This document shows, in pieces, positions 1 through 6,250 of a stretch of 6,285 bases of DNA. Position numbers and translations under genes: made by a program. Location: contig DUTE01000115.1 of the NCBI GenBank assembly GCA_012842235.1, forward strand, positions 1-6,285, written 5' to 3'. Positions within the stretch are counted from its first letter, which is position 1; the number at the start of each line of letters is the position of its first letter. The notes below the pieces were generated by a model. That model ran no database searches, was not told the origin of the DNA, and worked only from the letters and a program-made list of their open reading frames with translations. This DNA is from Bacillota bacterium (GTDB lineage: Bacteria; Bacillota; DTU065).

Positions 1-1
1 G

Positions 2-826
2 ATGGGTATTCAAGGGGCGGCTTGGGGTACTGTTATTGCCCAGGTTATTGAACTAATAATTTATATCATTGTGGTAATAAAGCAGTACAACCAAGAATAT
101 GATTTCTTTTTGAATGTAAACTTTCCTAGTTTTGCGGAAATAAAAAAGATGCTTTTACTTGGTTTTCCCATGGGTGTTGCCGATTCTATTGATATTTTTT
201 CGTTTGGATTTCTGATGACTTTTGTCTCAAGATTAGGCACAACCGAACTTGCTGCAAGTCAAATTGCCAACCAACTCAATGATCTTGCTTTTATGCCATC
301 TTTTGCAATAGGTGCAGCAACCGGTTCTTTAGTTGGCCGTTCTTTAGGAGAAAAAGATCCTGATAAAGCAGAAAAATATGGTATCTCTGGTATCTATACA
401 GGTATAGGGATAATGGCTATAGTTGGTATATTGTATTGGGTCTTTCCAGCTGTTTTTATCTATCCTTTCTCTTCTGACAAAGATGTCTTTGAATTAAGTA
501 GAAAACTCCTTAGGTTAATTGCGTTTTATCAACTATTAGATGTAACTTATAATGTTTTAAGAGGAGCCTTAAACGGTGCAAGACTAACAAGGTTTACGGG
601 GTTAACAACAACTCTTTGTGTATTTGGTGTCTTTATGCCAGTAAGTTATATAGGGGTTAACGTCTTAAACTTAGGTGTTTGGGGTGCTTGGTTAGGACCA
701 ATAGTTTATGGTGTTTTTTTAGTGACGATTTTAGGGAACAAATTCAAAAAAGGTGAATGGAAAGAACCATTCAAGAAAAAAGTCGTCAAACAGGTTCAAA
801 CTGAACTTACTTTTGACACCAATTAG
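2..826 (+). CDS. MATE-family multidrug/solute efflux transporter, C-terminal part (5' end outside window)
   Basis: This is an inner-membrane transporter of the multidrug and toxic compound extrusion (MATE) family, which couples solute export to Na+ or H+ entry. The frame is open to the left edge, and 274 residues are present against roughly 450 for the family. The Met at base 2 is therefore probably internal, and the N-lobe is missing. Residues 1-27 look like the last N-lobe helix. A cytoplasmic linker follows (about 28-50), then the six C-lobe helices (about 51-75, 85-112, 128-153, 168-187, 197-219, 225-245) and a Lys-rich cytoplasmic tail. Family signatures are the stretch from TELAASQIANQL (81-92) to GSLVGRSLGEKDPDKAEKYG (108-127), and LRGALNGARLTRF (186-198) in place of the usual LRGxGDTR. 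The stop is followed about 100 bases later by an intrinsic terminator, so the gene is transcriptionally separate from what follows. The family call is firm; the substrate cannot be told. Confidence 0.93.
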   Translation: MGIQGAAWGTVIAQVIELIIYIIVVIKQYNQEYDFFLNVNFPSFAEIKKMLLLGFPMGVADSIDIFSFGFLMTFVSRLGTTELAASQIANQLNDLAFMPSFAIGAATGSLVGRSLGEKDPDKAEKYGISGIYTGIGIMAIVGILYWVFPAVFIYPFSSDKDVFELSRKLLRLIAFYQLLDVTYNVLRGALNGARLTRFTGLTTTLCVFGVFMPVSYIGVNVLNLGVWGAWLGPIVYGVFLVTILGNKFKKGEWKEPFKKKVVKQVQTELTFDTN

Positions 827-925
827 AGCTTAATCTCATAAAATAGGGCCCTAAGCTATCAAGAATGTATCGCACACAATAATGAACGGATAAAAAATAA
901 CAGAAAAAGGTTGTTTGCTTTTATG

Positions 926-970
926 TGCCTTATATCCCTTCAAAAAGAGGATATAAGGCATTATTTTTTC
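926..970 (+). terminator. Intrinsic terminator downstream of the MATE gene
   Basis: A perfect 12-bp stem pairs TGCCTTATATCC (926-937) with GGATATAAGGCA (949-960) across an 11-base loop. The T-rich tail TTATTTTTTC follows (961-970). The upper loop can add further pairs (CTT with AAG). The arrangement is a textbook rho-independent terminator on the + strand and closes the MATE transcript. The stem is rather AT-rich but long. Confidence 0.88.
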
Positions 971-1097
971 ATAAGGAAAATAGCTAGATGGTTATATTTG
1001 TTAAGATAAAAAAACAAACTAAGCCATTTAATAACTACAGAGTATCAATACATCTTTGGAGTTATTGGTGATAAACATTAGTAGTTAAGACTCTAAA

Positions 1098-1111
1098 TGA
1101 CCAGATGGTCA
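1098..1111. repeat. 14-bp palindrome, possible regulator binding site
   Basis: TGACCA-GA-TGGTCA is a perfect inverted repeat with 6-bp arms and a 2-base centre. It sits 27 bases upstream of an isolated TATAAT in the region before the TetR-family gene. Its symmetry fits a dimeric DNA-binding protein, but one short palindrome in 350 bases is weak evidence. It does not resemble the inverted repeats found upstream of the RND gene. Confidence 0.3.
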
Positions 1112-1178
1112 CAATTCTTCTCTGTTAAAAACTCTATTATAATACTTCTAAGTTTAATAAGATACTGTTATAGTTATT

Positions 1179-1207
1179 TAGACAATTGATCATGATTTTT
1201 GTAGCAT
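1179..1207 (+). promoter_or_regulatory. Weak promoter candidate for the TetR-family gene
   Basis: TAGACA (1179-1184, five of six matches to TTGACA) is separated by 17 bases from TAGCAT (1202-1207, four of six to TATAAT). It would start transcription near 1214 and leave a leader of about 110 bases. The -10 is poor, and the TATAAT at 1138-1143 is an alternative with a poor -35. Confidence 0.3.
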
Positions 1208-1322
1208 AAAAAGGGATTTATTAGTTTAAGTGTCGAATATCAAAGTACTTAGCTAAGAGGTATAGTTATTCTGTATTTACTAAAACTCGAATAATCTACA
1301 CGTCTTATAAAGCTTCAAAGGG

Positions 1323-1931
1323 GTGAGAATTATCGCTAGACCTAGATCTGAAGATATGAAAGAAAGAATTAGAGAAGCGGCAATTGTAGTAATGAGTGAG
1401 CGTGGTTTTCATCTTACCACTACAGACGAGATTGCTAAAGAAGCAGGCTGTTCTGTAGGTACTATCTATAATTATTTTAAAAATAAAGATGATATTTTGA
1501 ACTATATATTTAAAGTCGAGCGGGAAGATATGGAAGAGGTCTTTTTGGAGATAGAGAAGACTACCTCTTCAGTTCCAAAAAAAATTAAATTGTTTATCGA
1601 AATCTACTATGATCGGATTATTAGTAATGTCAAAGTAGGTAAGATAATATTTGATGAGAGTAACCGATTGACACAAGGACTTAATGACGAGGTTTTAGAC
1701 TGGCTTTTATTAATTAACGGCTTTTTTAAAGATATGCTTGAGCAGGGTATTAAAGAAGGAAGTGTAAAATCAGATATTGATGTAGATATATGTTCTACTG
1801 CTATCATGGGAGCTGTAAACTCTGTTGCTATCCGTGGTTTTATTGGCCTTGATAGCTTTGAATCGTTAAGGAATAAAGTTCCAGATGTTCTTTTTAGAAT
1901 GCTTTGTGAAGGATTATTTGTTAAAGAGTAG
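1323..1931 (+). CDS. TetR-family transcriptional regulator, FadR/YsiA-like
   Basis: This is a ligand-responsive dimeric DNA-binding repressor of about 200 residues, the normal size for TetR proteins. The N-terminal domain (about 13-60) carries the recognisable helix-turn-helix TTDEIAKEAGCSVGTIYNYF (33-52), followed by KNKDDIL, the family's conserved end. The C-terminal domain (about 61-202) is helical and would bind the ligand and form the dimer. Its layout (GTIYNYFKNKDDIL, then FDESNR, EQGIKEGSVKSDIDVD, IMGAVNSVAIRGF) recalls Bacillus FadR (YsiA), which senses long-chain acyl-CoA. That subfamily call is from memory and moderate. The gene has its own terminator and lies directly upstream of the RND operon, which carries a FadR-like inverted repeat at its promoter, so it probably regulates that operon. 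The start is uncertain: the GTG at 1323 overlaps the Shine-Dalgarno-like AAAGGGGTGA (see findings), and the next standard start is ATG 1356. Confidence 0.93.
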   Translation: MRIIARPRSEDMKERIREAAIVVMSERGFHLTTTDEIAKEAGCSVGTIYNYFKNKDDILNYIFKVEREDMEEVFLEIEKTTSSVPKKIKLFIEIYYDRIISNVKVGKIIFDESNRLTQGLNDEVLDWLLLINGFFKDMLEQGIKEGSVKSDIDVDICSTAIMGAVNSVAIRGFIGLDSFESLRNKVPDVLFRMLCEGLFVKE

Positions 1932-1952
1932 AGACATAGAGACTTAGAGACT
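1929..1952 (+). repeat. Three tandem copies of an 8-bp unit across the TetR gene stop
   Basis: The unit TAGAGACW occurs three times without gaps (1929-1936, 1937-1944, 1945-1952). The first T-A-G is the stop codon of the regulator gene. The third copy supplies most of the left arm of the terminator that follows. It is most likely a small replication-slippage product. Confidence 0.75.
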
Positions 1953-1981
1953 GCTAGATTGTTTAAGCAGTCTCTTTTTTT
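1946..1981 (+). terminator. Intrinsic terminator after the TetR-family gene
   Basis: AGAGACTGCT (1946-1955) pairs perfectly with AGCAGTCTCT (1966-1975) around a 10-base loop. An unbroken run of T follows to 1981. It sits 15 bases after the stop codon. It separates the regulator's transcript from the RND operon, which therefore needs its own promoter. Confidence 0.92.
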
Positions 1982-2000
1982 GTTCTTTTAGTGGTTAATA

Positions 2001-2029
2001 TTGACTTTATAGTAAAAATGTTTTACGAT
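2001..2029 (+). promoter_or_regulatory. Sigma-A-type promoter for the RND operon
   Basis: TTGACT (2001-2006, five of six to consensus) and TACGAT (2024-2029, four of six, with the key TA and final T) are separated by the ideal 17 bases. The predicted start of transcription is near 2036. The FadR-like inverted repeat at 2042-2059 would then lie just after the start site, a classic repressor position. A second -10-like TATATT at 2084-2089 has no good -35 and is less likely. Confidence 0.55.
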
Positions 2030-2041
2030 TAAATATGTAAA

Positions 2042-2059
2042 TGAGTGAAGTCTCATTCA
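2042..2059. promoter_or_regulatory. Candidate TetR/FadR-type operator
   Basis: TGAGTGA-AGTC-TCATTCA is an inverted repeat with two 7-base arms, one mismatch and a 4-base centre. As I recall it, the Bacillus FadR operator has the form TGAATGA-N4-TCATTCA, and this site differs from those arms at one base. It lies a few bases after the predicted transcription start of the RND operon and next to a FadR-like regulator gene. Binding by that regulator is inferred from this agreement of protein type, site form and position. Confidence 0.55.
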
Positions 2060-2088
2060 AGAATAAGGATCTGCTTTTTCAGGTATAT

Positions 2089-2101
2089 TGAGTAAGGTCT
2101 C
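2089..2101 (+). repeat. Partial second copy of the operator left half
   Basis: TGAGTAAGGTCTC matches the first 13 bases of the site at 2042 (TGAGTGAAGTCTC) at 11 positions, in the same orientation and 47 bp downstream. The right half is not conserved, so it is at most a half-site. It could be an auxiliary binding site or chance similarity. Confidence 0.35.
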
Positions 2102-2107
2102 TACAGA

Positions 2108-2126
2108 TTGACAAAAGGTTTGTCAA
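2108..2126. promoter_or_regulatory. 19-bp perfect palindrome before the RND gene
   Basis: TTGACAAA (2108-2115) and TTTGTCAA (2119-2126) are exact reverse complements around AGG. The site ends 27 bases before the preferred start codon. It could be an operator for a second regulator or a small hairpin in the leader RNA. Its left arm begins with a perfect TTGACA, but the matching -10 (TTTAAC, 2131-2136) would start transcription almost at the gene start, so a promoter role is less likely. Confidence 0.45.
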
Positions 2127-2153
2127 AGTCTTTAACAAGGATAGGTGAAAGCA

Positions 2154-4406
2154 GTGAAAAAATGGGTGACTAAAGCATTAGATAGACCATGGATAGCAAT
2201 TATAATCACAGCCATCTTAAGTGTAGTTATAGCTTTATTTCTTCCCAAATTACGCTTTGATGCTGATTTAGCAAACTTAATTCCTGATAATGACCCTGTG
2301 ATTGAGCAGCTAAAAAATGTTACCGATGATTTTGGCTCTCAAAGCTTAATATTGATTGCTATCAAAACTGAAAATATCTATCAGGCAAGTACTCTAGAGA
2401 AGATTGAGCAGTTATCTATAGAGATAAAAGATTTAGATGGGGTAGAAGATGTTATCTCTCCTTTCAATGCTTTAATTGTAGAAGGCAGTGAGTGGGGGAT
2501 GGAAGTTGTGCGTTTGAGCGATTATATTCCTGAAACTACCGAGGAGATTCAAAGATATAAAAAACGACTCAACGAAAGTCCATATAAAGACATACTTATC
2601 TCACAAGATGAGAAAGCAGCAATAATCATGATAAAACCAGATGGAGCAATAGAGCCAGGAACTGAAACTGTGCTAGCAGGTCATCTTAGTGATCTAGTTG
2701 CCTCTTTCAGAGGACCAGAAGAGATATATGTAGTAGGCGATGCCTATGGCGCTTATTATGCCGAAGAGACTATGAAGCGAGATATTCTAATCTTGACTCC
2801 ACTGGTATTTTTTGTTCTTTTAGCAGTTTTATTTTTAGGTTTTCGCTCAGTAAAAGGTGTTTTACTACCAATGGTAACAGTAGCTATTTCTGCACTTTGG
2901 GCAGTTAGCTTAATGGCTCTTTTGGGAATAAAAATGTCTATTGTTACAGTACTTGTGCCAGTTATTCTTTTAGCAGTCGGGAGTGCTCAAGGTATTCATA
3001 TTATCAATCGGTATTTTAGTTATTTAAACCAGACCAATGACAAAAAGACCGCTCTTAAAAATACCATGGAAGATATGTTATCACCTATTCTTATGACATC
3101 TCTTACAACAGTTGCTGGTTTTGTATCTTTAGTTTCCTCCCCAATACCACCTGTAAGGTATTTTGGACTTATTACAGGTTTTGGGGTCGTTGTAGCTATG
3201 CTTTTATCATTGTTTTTCATACCTGCAGTATTGAACGTTTTACCACAAAAAGAAAATAATAAAAAAAGCACAAGTACTAATAGCACAATAATAGGTAGAG
3301 TTGGCGTAAAAGTTGCTAAAAACCCAACATTAACGATATTTATCTATGTTCTTATAGCTTTAGTTGGAATATGGGGAAGTTTTAAGTTAAAAACAGAAGG
3401 AAATATGCTAAAGTACTTCGAAAAAAACTCGCCTGTAATTCTAGGTACAGACATTGTTGAAGAGCAATTTGGTGGATCATTGCAGATGACAGTAGTAGTT
3501 GATACAAAGAAATCTAACGGAGTTAAAGAACCAGAAGTCTTAGAAAAGCTAGAAAAAATTGAAAGCTTTCTTGTAACAGTGCCTTATGTTAGTCATGCGA
3601 ATTCTTTGGCAACGGTAGTAAAAGAGATTAATAAGGCGTTTACAGATGAATATAAAATACCTGATAGTTCAGAAGCAGTAGCCCAAGAGTTACTTTTATA
3701 CTCTCTGCAAGGGGGCTCGGACTTAGAGTATCTTGTAAGCCACGATTATGACAAAGCAATTGTCACAGCCCGTGTTGCCAATGCAGGTTCAGAAGAGATT
3801 AAAAGTGTGATTAACACAGTAGAGGAGTTTCTTGATAGAGAATTTGCAAATGATCAAGATGTTCAAGTTATTTTAACTGGAATGCCAAAGGTTATCTATC
3901 GAGTAATGGATCAATTTGCCAAAAGCCAAATAACAAGCTTACTAACTTCCTCGATTGCTGTAAGTATAATTGTTACCTTACTAATGAAATCATTCCTTTA
4001 CGGTTTACTAAGTATTCTACCGTTAATTGTTACAATTGCTGTAAACTTTGGCTTTATGGGCGTTACTAATATTCCTCTAGATGCTGTTACTTCGATGATT
4101 TCGGGAATAGCTATAGGTATAGGTGTAGATTATTCGATTCATTACTTGAGTACTTTTGTAAGTGAAAGACGAAATGGCACTGATCTGAAAACAGCTATAT
4201 ATAACACAGGAGTTAAAAGTGGCAGTGGGATCTATCTCAATGCATTAACACTTTTTTTAGGCTTTTTAACCTTAGTGGTTTCCAATTTTAGAGCTATAAA
4301 ACTATTTGGCTTTTTAACAGCAATGACAATGCTACTAAGTGCTTTTAGTGCACTAACTTTACTTCCGGCAATCCTAGTTAAAAGAGACAAAGAAAAAATT
4401 GAGTAG
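2154..4406 (+). CDS. RND-superfamily exporter, MMPL type (inner membrane)
   Basis: This is a proton-driven inner-membrane exporter of the MMPL/COG1033 branch of the RND superfamily, whose known members mostly move lipids or hydrophobic molecules. It is about 750 residues and shows the family's internal duplication. Counting from GTG 2145: TM1 (about 15-35), a large extracytoplasmic domain starting DADLANLIPDNDP (about 39-205), and TM2-6 (about 212-365) with SAQGIHIINRYFS in TM4. The second half has TM7 (about 393-413), a second extracytoplasmic domain (about 414-600) and TM8-12 (about 602-745). The TM10 signature GIGVDYSIHYLSTF (about 656-669) carries the Asp typical of MMPL proton relay. The N-half has no Asp at the matching position (GSAQGIH). 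I prefer GTG 2154 because AGGTGA (2143-2148) is correctly spaced for it. GTG 2145 overlaps that motif but is possible. It leads an operon with a periplasmic carrier and a barrel protein. Confidence 0.93.
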   Translation: MKKWVTKALDRPWIAIIITAILSVVIALFLPKLRFDADLANLIPDNDPVIEQLKNVTDDFGSQSLILIAIKTENIYQASTLEKIEQLSIEIKDLDGVEDVISPFNALIVEGSEWGMEVVRLSDYIPETTEEIQRYKKRLNESPYKDILISQDEKAAIIMIKPDGAIEPGTETVLAGHLSDLVASFRGPEEIYVVGDAYGAYYAEETMKRDILILTPLVFFVLLAVLFLGFRSVKGVLLPMVTVAISALWAVSLMALLGIKMSIVTVLVPVILLAVGSAQGIHIINRYFSYLNQTNDKKTALKNTMEDMLSPILMTSLTTVAGFVSLVSSPIPPVRYFGLITGFGVVVAMLLSLFFIPAVLNVLPQKENNKKSTSTNSTIIGRVGVKVAKNPTLTIFIYVLIALVGIWGSFKLKTEGNMLKYFEKNSPVILGTDIVEEQFGGSLQMTVVVDTKKSNGVKEPEVLEKLEKIESFLVTVPYVSHANSLATVVKEINKAFTDEYKIPDSSEAVAQELLLYSLQGGSDLEYLVSHDYDKAIVTARVANAGSEEIKSVINTVEEFLDREFANDQDVQVILTGMPKVIYRVMDQFAKSQITSLLTSSIAVSIIVTLLMKSFLYGLLSILPLIVTIAVNFGFMGVTNIPLDAVTSMISGIAIGIGVDYSIHYLSTFVSERRNGTDLKTAIYNTGVKSGSGIYLNALTLFLGFLTLVVSNFRAIKLFGFLTAMTMLLSAFSALTLLPAILVKRDKEKIE

Positions 4407-4411
4407 AGGGG
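4405..4411 (+). promoter_or_regulatory. Ribosome binding site that fixes the LolA-like gene start
   Basis: AGAGGGG overlaps the RND stop codon (4404-4406) and sits 8 bases before ATG 4420. This supports that ATG over the in-frame TTG at 4399 and GTG at 4411. Starting at ATG 4420 also places the signal peptide at the protein's N-terminus. The overlap with the stop suggests translational coupling. Confidence 0.7.
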
Positions 4412-4419
4412 TGTCTTGT

Positions 4420-5211
4420 ATGCAAAGAGTCTTTCGTCCCAAAACCTCGTATATAGTTGTGGTGATGCTACTATTTATGATGTTAACAGTTACAGTTGTG
4501 GCAGCAGAGCTTAGTGGTGAGGAGATACTTCAAAAAATTACAGGCAGTTCTACATTGTCTGGCTCAGGTAGTGCAGTAGTTCGTTTAAGAACGATCAATC
4601 GCCGCGGACAAGAAAAACAGCAATCACTGTCAATATACAGACTTGAGACAAAAACTCATGAAAAACAGCTAATTGAGTTTTTAACCCCAGCTGATGTTAA
4701 AGGGACAAAGTTTTTATCTCTAAGAGATCTAAAAAGTAATGCCGAGGAGATGTGGCTTTATTTACCAGCATTAAAAAGAGAGAGACGCATTGCCGGCCAT
4801 ATGACAAAAGATAATTTTATGGGAACAGATTTTACCTATGAAGAGATAAGTGGAAGTTATCAAGACAAATACAGTGCAAAGAGACTTAAAGATGAAGAAT
4901 ACAATGGGAAGAAATGTTATGTTTTGGAATTAACCCCAAAAGACAAAGAAGAAAGTTATAAGACTGTTAAAATGTGGGTGTGGCAATCAGAGATGATTCC
5001 TATAAAGATTGAGTTTTATAACAAAGATAATAAACTTTGGAAAGAGATGCACTCTGAGAAAATCGAAAAACAAGCCAATGGTATTTATCTGCCCTTAAAA
5101 ATTACCATGAGCAATAAAATTGATCAGACAACGACAATCATTGAGATTTTAGAAAACTCTTCAAATCCCCCCAAAGATGATTATTTCACCATGCAATATT
5201 TAAGGAGGTAA
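4420..5211 (+). CDS. Periplasmic LolA-like outer-membrane lipoprotein-sorting protein
   Basis: This is a secreted carrier with the LolA/LolB fold (COG2834, LolA_like family), which holds acyl chains in a half-barrel cavity. The product is 263 residues. Residues 1-29 form a signal peptide: basic start (MQRVFRPK), hydrophobic core YIVVVMLLFMMLTVTVV, likely cleavage at VVAA|E. There is no lipobox Cys, so it should be soluble in the periplasm. Family marks are QLIEFLTPADVKGTKFL (83-99), MWLYLPALKRERRI (111-124) and FMGTDFTYEEI (133-143), the usual 'YLPal..RRI..FMGTDFsYeD' pattern. It is coupled to the RND gene upstream (13-base gap). Its last two codons (AGG AGG) form the core of the ribosome site of the next gene. 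The family also occurs next to RND/MMPL exporters and DUF1302 barrels, suggesting a dedicated shuttle for the RND substrate rather than general lipoprotein sorting. That role is inference. Confidence 0.9.
   Translation: MQRVFRPKTSYIVVVMLLFMMLTVTVVAAELSGEEILQKITGSSTLSGSGSAVVRLRTINRRGQEKQQSLSIYRLETKTHEKQLIEFLTPADVKGTKFLSLRDLKSNAEEMWLYLPALKRERRIAGHMTKDNFMGTDFTYEEISGSYQDKYSAKRLKDEEYNGKKCYVLELTPKDKEESYKTVKMWVWQSEMIPIKIEFYNKDNKLWKEMHSEKIEKQANGIYLPLKITMSNKIDQTTTIIEILENSSNPPKDDYFTMQYLRR
5202..5208 (+). promoter_or_regulatory. Consensus ribosome binding site embedded in the end of the LolA-like gene
   Basis: AAGGAGG, continuing into the stop codon TAA (5209-5211), lies 7 bases before ATG 5216. It also encodes the C-terminal Arg-Arg of the LolA-like protein. 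This near-perfect site fixes the start of the beta-barrel gene and points to strong, coupled translation. Confidence 0.85.
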
Positions 5212-5215
5212 AAAG

Positions 5216-6250
5216 ATGGGTATTAGAAAGCTGTCAGGAATTGTTGTCTTGGTACTAGTCTTAGCTGTGGCGATTTGGGCAACTGAACTAAATTGGAGTT
5301 TAGAAAACCAATTAGCTGTTTTTACAGATGATAAAGCAGTAAACAATAGCAGTCAGTTTGAATTATCTATAAAAGATGAAATAGGTAGTTTTGGGCAAGG
5401 AAAGGTTGTTTTAGAAGGCAACTACAATACTCTAAGTAGCAAGACAACAATTGCTATCAAAGAAGCTATACTACAGATGTATTTTGACAAACTTGAATTA
5501 GATTTAGGTTACGGCTACACTTCATGGGGGACAGCAGATGGAATAAATCCAACAAATGTAATAAATCCTCCTCAAATAGGCCAAGAACTTTTGAGTATGG
5601 CAAAGGAACCTGTTTTTCGTTCTCAAGCAACTTTATACAATGATCATTTTGTTTTAAGTGGCGTTATGGTACATGAATTTGTTCCAGTTAATATTTATGG
5701 ATTGCATGATTATGCTCAAATTCCCAATCTAAATCCTACTCCAGTAGAAAGGACGATAAAAAACCAGGAGTACGCACTTTTAGTTGAAACAAGAGTAGCT
5801 AGTTACGACCTAAAAGTATCCTATTTTAATGGTTTCGATGATTGGCCAGAGGTTGCTTACACATTTTTGGTAAATCCTCTTGATGGTAGCCTAGTAGAAG
5901 GTTCAGGTAATTTTATTTCTCGTTATAGAAAACAGCAACAGGTTGGTCTTGCTACAGCAGGAGTTTTAGGTGATGTTGGTGTATGGGCAGAAACCGCATA
6001 TATCATCCCCACAGCTAAAGATTTTGTATCTGATAATCCACTACGACAATTTATTACAATTTCGCCAACTAAACCTTATATGAATACTGTTTTAGGTGCC
6101 GACTACACATTTTTTGGTAAACTCTACAGTTCATTGCAATATCTTTATTTAGGTAGTGGGAGTTTCATTGTTCCGTATAAAGAATGTAGAGGTTTTCTTT
6201 CTTCTTGGGGTTCTTTATACGGAACAATGAAACTCCCACTACCTAAATAA
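5216..6250 (+). CDS. Outer-membrane beta-barrel protein, DUF1302-like; 3' end probably artefactual
   Basis: This is probably an outer-membrane barrel, the outer partner of the operon. It begins with a signal peptide (1-22: basic MGIRK, hydrophobic core IVVLVLVLAVAI, likely cleavage after AIWA). The rest has alternating polar/hydrophobic strands, many aromatic residues and no membrane helices. The motif GYGYTSWGTADGINPTNVINP (98-118) resembles the 'WGrAD.inptD.iNP' region of DUF1302-type proteins, which often sit beside LolA-like and RND genes. The family call is moderate. Only residues 1-323 (to 6184) are secure. Residues 324-332 come from the spacer of the terminal inverted repeat. Residues 333-344 and the stop are encoded by the antisense of the gene itself, so they are almost certainly false. 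The genuine protein probably continues past the break, and no C-terminal barrel signature (final aromatic residue) is seen. The gene starts 4 bases after the LolA-like stop, with a consensus ribosome site. Confidence 0.8.
   Translation: MGIRKLSGIVVLVLVLAVAIWATELNWSLENQLAVFTDDKAVNNSSQFELSIKDEIGSFGQGKVVLEGNYNTLSSKTTIAIKEAILQMYFDKLELDLGYGYTSWGTADGINPTNVINPPQIGQELLSMAKEPVFRSQATLYNDHFVLSGVMVHEFVPVNIYGLHDYAQIPNLNPTPVERTIKNQEYALLVETRVASYDLKVSYFNGFDDWPEVAYTFLVNPLDGSLVEGSGNFISRYRKQQQVGLATAGVLGDVGVWAETAYIIPTAKDFVSDNPLRQFITISPTKPYMNTVLGADYTFFGKLYSSLQYLYLGSGSFIVPYKECRGFLSSWGSLYGTMKLPLPK

Larger units (their letters stand above)
971..1322. other. Intergenic region of about 350 bases with no convincing gene
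   Basis: I find no open frame with a plausible start and ribosome site here on either strand, and no tRNA-like or other structured RNA. It holds a 14-bp palindrome (1098-1111), an isolated TATAAT (1138-1143) without a good -35 partner, and a weak promoter candidate at 1179-1207. The sequence is very AT-rich with stops in all frames. It most likely carries the promoter and leader of the downstream TetR-type gene. Confidence 0.6.

Noticed and set aside
844..853. Short palindrome TAGGGCCCTA after the MATE gene
   Set aside because: It has no loop and no T-tract and is too short to call. The strong terminator at 926-970 explains transcript end.
1138..1143. Perfect TATAAT as a promoter
   Set aside because: The positions 16-18 bases upstream hold TTCTTC-like sequence, a poor -35, and isolated TATAAT is expected by chance in such AT-rich DNA.
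1607..1807. Antisense open frame of 66 codons within the TetR-family gene
   Set aside because: It lies wholly inside a well-recognised gene on the other strand, is low-complexity (rich in Ser, Leu, Ile), matches no family I know and shows no ribosome site.
3020..3286. Antisense open frame of 88 codons within the RND gene
   Set aside because: It is a mirror of the TM5-6 coding region of the exporter, so its hydrophobic and Lys/Thr-rich composition follows from the real gene. No ribosome site is seen.
4399..4419. TTG start for the LolA-like gene overlapping the RND gene
   Set aside because: No ribosome site is placed for it, and it would put seven extra residues before the signal peptide. ATG 4420 has AGAGGGG at the right distance.
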